In this document: positions 15,427 to 23,023 of the stretch, piece by piece | Layout of the letters: the number at the start of each line of letters is the position of its first letter | Position numbering within the stretch: the stretch's first letter is position 1 | Source of the DNA: Bacteroidales bacterium | GTDB taxonomy: Bacteria > Bacteroidota > Bacteroidia > Bacteroidales > UBA932 | NCBI GenBank assembly: GCA_016283985.1 | Contig: JAEENZ010000198.1 | Location: forward strand, 1 to 24,887 | Direction: 5' to 3' | DNA length: 24,887 nucleotides | Position numbers and translations under genes: made by a program | Notes under the pieces: model-generated | Told to the model about the DNA's origin: nothing | Databases searched by the model: none | What the model saw: the letters and a program-made list of their open reading frames with translations, nothing else

Positions 15427-17379
15427 ATGAAAAAGATAATACTTGCACTTGCGGTCCTTCTGTCTGTCTTCTCTTGCGACTACCTTTCCGTAGTGCCCCC
15501 GGAGCAGGCTGATCTCGACGATCTGATAACAGATAACGCGACAGCATTGAATCACCTGTATGGTTGCTATGGCTTCCTTCAGGAAGAAATACGTATTTTC
15601 CCCGATTTCACAAGTCTGGACGGTGGAGGAACTGATGAATGCATGGAACCGCAGGAATGGGGTCACATGTGCTCACTTGTCAGGTACAATATGCTAACGC
15701 CGGAGTATATTACCTCTGACGCGCTGCAAACTAACCGCTATCCGTGGACCAATTTATACAATGCTATCGGTTACTGCAATCTCTTCCTAAAGAATATGGC
15801 AGAGACAAAAGCAGACCTTGATCCGGAACTCCGTCAGCAGTATATCGCTGAGGCTCAGTTCCTCAAGGCATACTATCACTACAAGGCTCTCGCTATTTTC
15901 GGCCCTTGCCCAATATCCGATGAACTGCTGTCATCAAATATTGCAAAGGAAGATATTCCCGGAAGATCCCATTTTGATTACTGTGTTGATTACATAGTGG
16001 GGCTTCTCGATGAGGCGGCTTCTTCACTTCCTCCCGTTGATCCGGGGCCGGACTATTGTGGCAGAGCTACTTCCATCGCCTGCAAGGCCCTTAAAGCCCG
16101 CATTCTGCTACTTGCTGCATCTCCGATGTGGAATGGCAGTTTCCCGGACAAATCGTGGAAGAATAAGAATTATGAAACGCCAGGCTATGGGAAGGAGTTG
16201 GTGAGCAGTACGTATTCCGCATCAAAATGGACTCGGGCCCGTACTGCGGCGTTGGAGGCCCTGACCGCTGCCAAGGATGCCGGATTCGAATTGTTCGGCA
16301 CAGAAGCTTCTGAAATACTCCGTACGAACCAGAGTGTCCCTCTCCCGTCAATTCCCGGGAAGGGGAATACGGACGAAGACAAGCAGTTCAAGACTCTTGT
16401 GATGATGCTCCGCTATATGATGACAACCAACCCGGCGGAAGGGAATAAAGAAACTATTTGGGGCATCCCGCAGGTGGACAGGCAGTTCCGTATGGCTTCC
16501 ATGCCTCATTATATCCTGAATACGGATGTGCAACCCAATGGGTATGGTGCATGGGGAGGTCTTTCGCCGACATTGTATACCGTTCAGCATTTCTTCACAG
16601 AAAAGGGAGTAATCCCTTCGGAAGATGCCGGTTTCTCTCCGGAATCGGAATGGTACACTTCTGCCGGACTGGCGGAGCCGGATATTATCAAGCTTAATGT
16701 CGGGCGTGAACCCCGCTTCTATGCATGGGTAGCCTTTGACGGTTGCGAGTATTCTCCTGTCATTGCCAACCGGCAGCCTCTGATCTGCCACATGCGCGAT
16801 AAGGAACAAGGTGGTTACAATGCTGCTAAATGGGGAACCCGAAACTACTGTATCACCGGTTTCCTGAACATTAAATATGTCCATCCCAATCTATATTATA
16901 CGGGAGTTTCGAATAAGAGTAATTATACTGATTGTTATTATCCTCATGCTCTGCTGCGGCTTGCGGAGCTTTATCTGATCCTGGCGGAATGCGATGCTTG
17001 GACCGGAGATACCGGCGAAGGTATCGACGCCCTTAATGCGATACGCAAGCGTGCAGGTGTGCCAGAATGGACGGAAGAAAGCCTTGGCGCAGCTGGGAAG
17101 ACTCTTCTTGATGCTGTATTGGACGAGCGTTTTGTGGAGCTTTACATGGAAGGACACAGGTATTATGATATACGCAGATATCTTCATGGTAAGGAGCAGA
17201 TGAGCAAATCGAATTTCCTGGGCCTTGACGCAGTGCGTACCAATCCTTCCTTCGAAGAATTTAACACTCCTGTTCCTGTTCCTCAACCCATACAGTGGAA
17301 TGATCGCCAGTATCTGATGCCCATCCCCGCGGATGAGGTCTATTCAAATCCCCAGATGGTTCAGGCACCCCTTTATTAA
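15427..17379 (+). CDS. SusD/RagB-family surface glycan-binding lipoprotein
   Basis: A 650-residue lid protein of the SusCD importer. The signal MKKIILALAVLLSVFSC gives a lipobox with Cys17 as the lipid anchor; acidic Asp18 follows, consistent with surface export. The fold shows SusD features: an N-terminal TPR-like segment with YRYPWTNLYNAIGYCNLFL-type text (NRYPWTNLYNAIGYCN), AEAQFLKAYYHYKALAIFGPCP, and at the C-terminus YYPHALLRLAELYLILAECDAW, GIDALNAIRKRAGVPEW, DERFVELYMEGHRYYDIRRY and a final LMPIPADEVYSNPQMVQ. At 650 residues it is somewhat longer than the ~530-600 typical. ATG 15427 is used; an in-frame TTG at 15418 overlaps the susC stop and was rejected. Confidence 0.95.
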   Translation: MKKIILALAVLLSVFSCDYLSVVPPEQADLDDLITDNATALNHLYGCYGFLQEEIRIFPDFTSLDGGGTDECMEPQEWGHMCSLVRYNMLTPEYITSDALQTNRYPWTNLYNAIGYCNLFLKNMAETKADLDPELRQQYIAEAQFLKAYYHYKALAIFGPCPISDELLSSNIAKEDIPGRSHFDYCVDYIVGLLDEAASSLPPVDPGPDYCGRATSIACKALKARILLLAASPMWNGSFPDKSWKNKNYETPGYGKELVSSTYSASKWTRARTAALEALTAAKDAGFELFGTEASEILRTNQSVPLPSIPGKGNTDEDKQFKTLVMMLRYMMTTNPAEGNKETIWGIPQVDRQFRMASMPHYILNTDVQPNGYGAWGGLSPTLYTVQHFFTEKGVIPSEDAGFSPESEWYTSAGLAEPDIIKLNVGREPRFYAWVAFDGCEYSPVIANRQPLICHMRDKEQGGYNAAKWGTRNYCITGFLNIKYVHPNLYYTGVSNKSNYTDCYYPHALLRLAELYLILAECDAWTGDTGEGIDALNAIRKRAGVPEWTEESLGAAGKTLLDAVLDERFVELYMEGHRYYDIRRYLHGKEQMSKSNFLGLDAVRTNPSFEEFNTPVPVPQPIQWNDRQYLMPIPADEVYSNPQMVQAPLY

Positions 17380-17389
17380 TGACTAAGAT

Positions 17390-19018
17390 ATGAAAAGGCT
17401 ATACTATATATTGTTAGTGCTTCCCATGTTGCTTGTTACGGCTTGCGACAGGGATGACCAGACGGAGATTTTCCCCGAAGAGTATTTCAAGGTACTCTAC
17501 ATTAAAGATGCGGGTGCCAGGGATCTGGACATGAATACCGCCCAGGAAACCGTCGTGGAAAAAATGCTTGTGGTAAAAGGCGGAGCTCATCCGGAATTGA
17601 CCGCAGAGTGCAGTCTGGAAGTGATGCCGATTGAAGACGCTGCATTACAATTCGGTTTTTCAGTGGATGAAATCAGCCTTATTCCGGAAGTGTCTTACAA
17701 GCTTCCCGGGCCGGTTTCCCTGACAGAAGAGTCGCCCTACAAGAATTTGGAGGTGGAGTTGTACCCCACCAAAATGGCCCCGTCAATGAAGGCGACACCA
17801 GGGAAGACATGGATTCTTCCATTAAAGCTTGTTACCGATTCGGGCTCAATCAATAAGGAAAACTGCACTGTTCTGTTTAACTGCTCGGTCGTTCCACCTA
17901 AGATTGGATGGAAAGAGGATAAGGCCCAGCCTGTAACTATAGATTACAAGACCCTTGATTATTCGATTGACCTGCTGATAACCAAGACTGAAATAAATAG
18001 GGAAAACGTCACCGGAACCATAGAGGCTCTTGGCGAAGATGCCGTGGCGGAATATAATGCCGCTCACAACACGACATATCCTTTACTACCCGCAGCTTCG
18101 TATACTTTAGGAGGTTTGACTTTTGCGGCCGGGGAATTGGCTGGTACCGCAACGTTGAATCTCACCCGTACAGGGCTTACCGGGGACGTGGAGTATCTGC
18201 TTCCGATCCGTATAAAGACGGTCTCATCTGATTTGTTCTACATCTCGGATGGAGTGAAATTCCTTATTATCAGTAATCCCAGATTCGCTTATGCGGAGGT
18301 TGATCCTGCATTATGGAAGATTGCCTTCAGCAATTCCGAAGATCGCGACTCCAGATACTGGGCCTGGAATATGTTCAACCGAGACCCGAAGAGCAACTTC
18401 TGTTCATACTGGAATGTCAGCCAGCAAACCAAGATTGGAACGGATGTGGATGATTTCAGGTATACCGTAGAAGGAACTTATCCTGGCCATTGCACATATG
18501 CTTCCGGACGTTTGGCCGGCACCGAGATTGAGGTTCCGTATCCTTGCTGCGATGGGGTGCGAAAGTACGATAAAGTCGTGGTCGTCATCGACCTTGGTGA
18601 AACGATCAGTTTCCATAGTGTCGGCATTTCCAAGATGTCCGGCAACGTGGGTAATCTTGACCTCAAGGGTGTGGAATTCTATACCGAAGACCAGTTCACA
18701 CTTGAAACGGCAGATCAGTACAAGGGTGTGGATGTGACAAAATACCGCGCTGCGATAGCCAATTACAACACCGCCGATGCCGGTAATGCATGGCGTCTTT
18801 TCATACAATGGAACGACATCCCCAAGGGAACGGTGAGCGATGGTCTTGACACGGTATGGAATACTACGCCGGATGAGTATATGAATACAGCCGTTGCCAG
18901 GGGACGCTACTTGAAGATACATCCTACGGCATCCTACAGGACCGCCACCAACTGCATTGAAATCTGCGATTTGCACATCAGAAAGCTAATCACCATTGAC
19001 GGAGAACCGGTATTATGA
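17390..19018 (+). CDS. DUF1735-containing surface glycan-binding-type lipoprotein with C-terminal discoidin-like module
   Basis: A 542-residue lipoprotein (MKRLYYILLVLPMLLVTAC, Cys19, followed by the acidic DRDD that favours surface export). Two similar Ig-like DUF1735/BT_3987-type domains lie at ~35-155 and ~160-300; the second contains YNAAHNTTYPLLPAASYTL, the usual DUF1735 core. Residues ~320-530 resemble a F5/8 type C (discoidin, CBM32-like) sandwich: VVVVIDLGETISFHSVGIS, then RYLKIHPTASYRTATNCIEI at the end. Position straight after susD (10 nt gap) is that of the SusE/F-type surface glycan-binding proteins. It overlaps the next gene by 4 nt (ATGA). No catalytic site is evident; binding of the target glycan is inferred. 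Confidence 0.82.
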   Translation: MKRLYYILLVLPMLLVTACDRDDQTEIFPEEYFKVLYIKDAGARDLDMNTAQETVVEKMLVVKGGAHPELTAECSLEVMPIEDAALQFGFSVDEISLIPEVSYKLPGPVSLTEESPYKNLEVELYPTKMAPSMKATPGKTWILPLKLVTDSGSINKENCTVLFNCSVVPPKIGWKEDKAQPVTIDYKTLDYSIDLLITKTEINRENVTGTIEALGEDAVAEYNAAHNTTYPLLPAASYTLGGLTFAAGELAGTATLNLTRTGLTGDVEYLLPIRIKTVSSDLFYISDGVKFLIISNPRFAYAEVDPALWKIAFSNSEDRDSRYWAWNMFNRDPKSNFCSYWNVSQQTKIGTDVDDFRYTVEGTYPGHCTYASGRLAGTEIEVPYPCCDGVRKYDKVVVVIDLGETISFHSVGISKMSGNVGNLDLKGVEFYTEDQFTLETADQYKGVDVTKYRAAIANYNTADAGNAWRLFIQWNDIPKGTVSDGLDTVWNTTPDEYMNTAVARGRYLKIHPTASYRTATNCIEICDLHIRKLITIDGEPVL

Positions 19019-20049
19019 CATTGTTGTTCAAACGTATTACCTCACTTTTAGGCGTGTTCCTGTTCCTGGGCTGTATGGCCTGTGGACAGGACAAGCCGAC
19101 TGTGCACGACAATACGGATATTGACCCGCCGGCTGTGGTCGATGGCCCTGGTGGCTATCTTTTTGCCCATACCGGCAAGGGAAGCAATTATTACAGACTT
19201 TTCTATGGCCTGTCCCGCGACGGAATAACCTGGATCGCCCTCAAGAGAGGGGAGTCTCCGCTTTCCACTTATTACGGCTTCCCTTACATCGCAATGGACG
19301 GAAAGGGAACCTATTGGCTCATAGGAACGTCCAGTGGCACAAAACCCCATTTCCCTATAGTGTGGTGGTCGGATGATCTGATTACCTGGAAGCACAAGGA
19401 CCTTCCTTCTTCTATTATGGCCCTGCCGGACAACTATGAGAACGATACAAATTCCTACGGGGCAATGAAACTGTTCTTTGATCCAGTGTCGGAGCAGTTC
19501 ATGATAACCTGGCATGCGAGCGAGAAAGAGCTTTCCGGAAATGCCATGTGGGAATCTATGCGGACGTTCTATATACTTACGAAGGATTTCCAGAACTTTA
19601 CTCCGGCCAGGAAACTGTTTGATTTTTCCGGCACCGATGCCACTATGGCTCAAATAGATGCTTCAATCCATTATAATAATGGAGTATATTATGCTGTAAT
19701 CAAGGATGAACGCTGGCCTGAGCATTCTTCCACAGGCAAAACGGTGCGTATAGCACAGTCAAAATCACTGACCGGCCCCTGGTCGAATCCGGGCGGGAGC
19801 GTCACGCCCTCATGGAGGGAAGCGCCTACTTTGGTGCAATCTCCCGATAGTACATACTGGTATATGTATGTTGAGGATTACACTGTCCACTGTTATGAAC
19901 TATACCGTTCTTCATCAATAACACGGAACACCGTCTGGGACAAGGTGGAGGAAATGAGCCCACCTCCCGGGGACAACTGTCGCCACGGGTGCATAATCCA
20001 TGTGGAAGAGAATATATACCGCAAGCTTCAGTCTACATATGACTATTAA
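19015..20049 (+). CDS. GH43-like five-bladed beta-propeller lipoprotein, possibly catalytically inactive
   Basis: 344 residues with a lipoprotein signal; both Cys20 (LFLGC) and Cys23 could be the anchor. The rest reads like a GH43/GH117-superfamily propeller: YRLFYGLSRDGITWIAL, GTYWLIGTSS, VWWSDDLITWKHKDL, MRTFYILTKDFQNFTPA, YYAVIKDERWP and SKSLTGPWS are blade strands seen in these enzymes. Of the usual three acids, candidates remain for the middle Asp (QIDAS, D215) and the general acid Glu (WREAPTLV, E269). The segment that normally reads R-D-P-H-I and supplies the base reads G-F-P-Y-I (residues 88-92), with Phe89 where the Asp is expected. So it may bind rather than cleave glycan, or use a shifted base. 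Translationally coupled to the DUF1735 gene. Confidence 0.7.
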   Translation: MTLLFKRITSLLGVFLFLGCMACGQDKPTVHDNTDIDPPAVVDGPGGYLFAHTGKGSNYYRLFYGLSRDGITWIALKRGESPLSTYYGFPYIAMDGKGTYWLIGTSSGTKPHFPIVWWSDDLITWKHKDLPSSIMALPDNYENDTNSYGAMKLFFDPVSEQFMITWHASEKELSGNAMWESMRTFYILTKDFQNFTPARKLFDFSGTDATMAQIDASIHYNNGVYYAVIKDERWPEHSSTGKTVRIAQSKSLTGPWSNPGGSVTPSWREAPTLVQSPDSTYWYMYVEDYTVHCYELYRSSSITRNTVWDKVEEMSPPPGDNCRHGCIIHVEENIYRKLQSTYDY

Positions 20050-20071
20050 TAACATAAATAACATAATCAAA

Positions 20072-20224
20072 ATGAAAACAGACCAATATGTTTCACCGGA
20101 AGTTCGCATAGTATCCTGTGTGAACACAAGACCTTTGCTGACTTCAGCCATCTTATTGGAGGTATATGATGATTCCTCCACAATCGAGAATTTTATTGAC
20201 AATGGTGATACTATCACCTGGTAA
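20072..20224 (+). CDS. Small hypothetical protein, 50 residues, upstream of GLUG lipoproteins
   Basis: Reads MKTDQYVSPEVRIVSCVNTR, continues with a short hydrophobic patch (LLTSAILLEVY) and an acidic, polar tail ending in NGDTITW. It has no classical signal peptide, lipobox or known domain. Similar 40-60-residue peptides with a YVSPEV/I-type start and a Trp or Gly-Trp end occur in Bacteroidales next to fimbrillin-like and surface lipoprotein genes; this recollection is family knowledge and not a search result. ATG 20072 is chosen because its AT-rich upstream region is typical of this phylum; a longer version beginning upstream at 20000 would overlap the GH43-like gene in another frame. It starts 22 nt after that gene and ends 18 nt before the next. 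Confidence 0.6.
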   Translation: MKTDQYVSPEVRIVSCVNTRPLLTSAILLEVYDDSSTIENFIDNGDTITW

Positions 20225-20230
20225 CACAAA

Positions 20231-20235
20231 AGGAG
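20231..20235 (+). promoter_or_regulatory. Shine-Dalgarno-like site before the first GLUG lipoprotein
   Basis: AGGAG sits 7 nt before the ATG at 20243. Purine-rich SD sequences are uncommon in Bacteroidota, and none of the neighbouring genes shows one as clear, so this gene may be translated more independently of the upstream reading frame. Confidence 0.5.
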
Positions 20236-20242
20236 AGTCATT

Positions 20243-23014
20243 ATGAAAAAGAACATGTTTTTAACCTTTGTCGCTGGAGTGACTATGGTTTTTATGGCTT
20301 CCTGCAGTAAAGAGGCTGTCATCGATACTACTGTTCCAGGCAATTCACCAAGGGTTCGAGTTTCGCTTGTCGGTTTTGGTGAACCGAATGAAAAAGCATC
20401 CTTGGATTTTGAACGGGTTTCCAATGTAATGTGGGCCGACAATGATACCGTGGCCGTTTTTGACGGTGCCCAGAAGAACAAGTTCGGCATAGAAGGCGGA
20501 ACCAATACGGGAACATCTGCCACATTCACCGGATATGCTGCCGAGAATGCTACGCTATATGCTGTTTATCCGTATTCTGCCGGCAACTCCCTTAACGGTT
20601 CGCAACTGTCGGTGACCGTTCCGTCTCATCAGGTCATCGGCTCCCATGCCTGCATTGATACTTCCGCCATGGTTAGCGTAGGAAAGGCGGTCAGTAACGA
20701 AATAGTATTTAAGCAGGTTTGCGGACTTATCAAGATCATCGTCAGCGGGAATAATGTCCGCAGGTTGATCCTGACCGGTAATTCCCTGACTGGTACGGCA
20801 CTGGTATCCGCGGACGGAACCGTTTCCTCGGTAACCGATGGCTCCGACACCGTTGAACTCACATATGAAGGCGGGGGCAATTTCCCGACCGGCACGTATT
20901 ATGCCGCGGTCCTTCCCGGTACTACTGCTGCCGGATCCTTCTCCGTTCAGCTGGTTAGCGGCGGTGGTCTAACCTGGCAGAAATCTGCCTCGTCTGCCGT
21001 GACCGTTGTCCGGAAGACGGTAATCAGTGCAGGAGATGTTGACAGTGAGGCGACATTCGTGCGTCATATTACAAACAAAGATGAGCTTTATGCCTGGGGT
21101 GCTGTAATGGGCGAGGAACATAATGTCACCGTCTGGCTTGACGCCGACATTGATTGTGCTTCTGATCCCTGGGTTGGAACAGGTGCCACATTCGATGGTA
21201 CTTTCGAAGGACAGGACCATAAGATATATAATCTGGTCGTAACATATGATGGAGATAATACTGGATTCATCTCCAGGCTTACCGGCTCTCTTAACAACGT
21301 GATTATCGGTTCTTCCAATGGTACCAGCTGGGACAATGTTTCATGCATAACGCACAATGGAACATCTGATATAGATGCTGATACCCATTATCTGGGTCTC
21401 GTCGGTCGTTTGGCTGGCAATGGCAACATGGAGGGGGTCACCAACTTTGCTTCCATTGTTGTCGCAGCCAAGAACACCAGGGCCTATGTGGGTGGATTGG
21501 TCGGGCTAATCCCGGGAGGAGAGATAGTAACCATGACTAACTGCACGAATTACGGCTCCGTCACCAATAATTCCACATGGACAGGTGGCCAGACCCGAAT
21601 GGGTGGCATCCTGGGTCAGGGAAGCGGAACGTTGGCTGCGACCGGGATCGAGAATTACGGAGCCCTTACTATCAATAATGGCGTTACTAATTTCGTTGGC
21701 GGATTATGCGGTGATATCGGTTCCGATTCTTCCATTACCTCAGCGAGTAACTATGGTACCATCACTTTCACGGACGAAGGTACCCAGAAGACATATATTG
21801 GCGGCTGCTTCGGATCAATCCGCGGGTCTTCCCTGTATGATTGTCACAACTATGCTCCTATTACGGTCACTCGCAGTGCTGAACACTGGTTCGGCGGCAT
21901 CGCCGGATATATGGAAGCCGGAGAATCTGCTTTAACCGAGTGCATAAATCACACTGGAGCCGATCTTACTGTATCTTCTACCGTTGTCTCTAAACGCGTG
22001 ATTATGGGTGGCATTACCGGAGGATGTCAGTATAATGGAAGCGGACCGTTTGCGGTTACTATTGACGACTGCAGAAACGAGGCATCAATAATAAATCAGG
22101 GTAGTGCGTCGGATTTCGGTGGCATAGCAGGCCTTTTTGACAATTATCTTTCTTCAGCAACCATATCTATCACGAATTGCGAGAATACCGGTGCCATTTC
22201 AAGTACCGTTATGGACGACGGAACTTCATTGAGCCGTGAGCTTCGTGTAGGCGGAATCATCGGCGGGACAGATCCGGAAAGCACGGGATGCGAACAGGTC
22301 TATCGTTCCTGCATCAACCGCGGAAACGTTACCATTAATGGCGCCATAAAAAAAGGTGCGTCGGTGCGTGTGGGTGGCATCGTCGGCAATTCCTATTACT
22401 GCACAACCATCGACCAGTGCAAGAACTTCGGGAATGTGGGATGTGAAGTTGCCGGTAGTGATGCGGGTTCTGCTGTCTTTGTCTTTGGCGGCATTCTTGG
22501 ATATATTCAGGATCGCAGTGAGTCCCGTTATGAGCAGGTTACTAATTGCATCAACACGGGAACAGTCTCAACCGTCCGTGCTTACAACAACCAGTATCTT
22601 GGAGGCATCGTCGGCGGTGGCAATACCCAAAGCAACGTTTATCCTCAAGTGACCGGCTGTAAGAATTTTGGCAATGTCTTCGCCACCAAGACTACCAATA
22701 CTTTGGTTGGAGGTCTTTGCGGTTATATCAAATTTACTTTAGCCAACAGTTCCAATTTCGGTGATGTAACCGGCGGAGCATGGAACGGTGCCATTGTCGG
22801 TGACGGAAATGCTTCTGCCGTCTTGAGTGACGGCATTAAGGTTGGGGATGGTGTAGAGGTAACTGGCGCTGCCAATGCAGGGGCTAAATACAGCCAAGGC
22901 AAGAAGACTTACTCGTTTACTACGGCCGCTTCAATTGAAAAGTATTGGTTCAGTGGATGGTCTGACGCAGCGATAACGGTCACTGTCGTAGATCAGGAAA
23001 CCTATTCGGAATAA
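20243..23014 (+). CDS. Fimbrillin-like / GLUG-repeat surface lipoprotein (first copy)
   Basis: 923 residues. The lipoprotein signal ends ...VFMASC with Cys21, then SKE. Residues ~45-270 form a fimbrillin-like domain of the Mfa/FimA-related type found in many Bacteroidales lipoproteins (VMWADNDTVAVFDG, TLYAVYPYSAGNSLNG, FPTGTYYAAVLPGTTA). Residues ~275-380 hold the lead-in strands (LDADIDCASDPW, FDGTFEGQDHKIYNLVV). From ~383 to ~845 there are about 13 GLUG-type repeats of ~30-45 residues, each with a G-G-[IL]-x-G core followed by C-x-N-x-G (for example YVGGLVG...CTNYGSV), which should build a beta-solenoid. The last ~70 residues (KYSQGKKTYSF onward) are a distinct cap. Role unknown; adhesion or glycan binding at the cell surface is inferred from the fold and the operon position. 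Confidence 0.85.
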   Translation: MKKNMFLTFVAGVTMVFMASCSKEAVIDTTVPGNSPRVRVSLVGFGEPNEKASLDFERVSNVMWADNDTVAVFDGAQKNKFGIEGGTNTGTSATFTGYAAENATLYAVYPYSAGNSLNGSQLSVTVPSHQVIGSHACIDTSAMVSVGKAVSNEIVFKQVCGLIKIIVSGNNVRRLILTGNSLTGTALVSADGTVSSVTDGSDTVELTYEGGGNFPTGTYYAAVLPGTTAAGSFSVQLVSGGGLTWQKSASSAVTVVRKTVISAGDVDSEATFVRHITNKDELYAWGAVMGEEHNVTVWLDADIDCASDPWVGTGATFDGTFEGQDHKIYNLVVTYDGDNTGFISRLTGSLNNVIIGSSNGTSWDNVSCITHNGTSDIDADTHYLGLVGRLAGNGNMEGVTNFASIVVAAKNTRAYVGGLVGLIPGGEIVTMTNCTNYGSVTNNSTWTGGQTRMGGILGQGSGTLAATGIENYGALTINNGVTNFVGGLCGDIGSDSSITSASNYGTITFTDEGTQKTYIGGCFGSIRGSSLYDCHNYAPITVTRSAEHWFGGIAGYMEAGESALTECINHTGADLTVSSTVVSKRVIMGGITGGCQYNGSGPFAVTIDDCRNEASIINQGSASDFGGIAGLFDNYLSSATISITNCENTGAISSTVMDDGTSLSRELRVGGIIGGTDPESTGCEQVYRSCINRGNVTINGAIKKGASVRVGGIVGNSYYCTTIDQCKNFGNVGCEVAGSDAGSAVFVFGGILGYIQDRSESRYEQVTNCINTGTVSTVRAYNNQYLGGIVGGGNTQSNVYPQVTGCKNFGNVFATKTTNTLVGGLCGYIKFTLANSSNFGDVTGGAWNGAIVGDGNASAVLSDGIKVGDGVEVTGAANAGAKYSQGKKTYSFTTAASIEKYWFSGWSDAAITVTVVDQETYSE
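21389..22775 (+). repeat. Array of about 13 GLUG protein repeats in the first lipoprotein
   Basis: Repeated G-G-[IL]-x-G ... N-x-G units can be counted at protein level across this span (VGGLVG, MGGILG, VGGLCG, IGGCFG, FGGIAG, MGGITG, FGGIAG, VGGIIG, VGGIVG, FGGILG, LGGIVG, VGGLCG, plus a first degenerate LGLVGR). At nucleotide level the units are strongly diverged, so this is an old protein-repeat array and not a recent tandem DNA repeat. Confidence 0.75.
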
Positions 23015-23023
23015 TTAGATAAA

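Noticed and set aside
20000..20071. Earlier ATG giving a 74-residue form of the small protein
   Set aside because: It overlaps the end of the GH43-like gene in another frame, and the added residues look like random translation of an AT-rich spacer; the form starting at 20072 has the family-like opening.
21389..22775. CRISPR-like or satellite repeat array
   Set aside because: The periodicity is at protein level (GLUG units), the frame is continuous, and the DNA units are not identical and have no constant spacer length.
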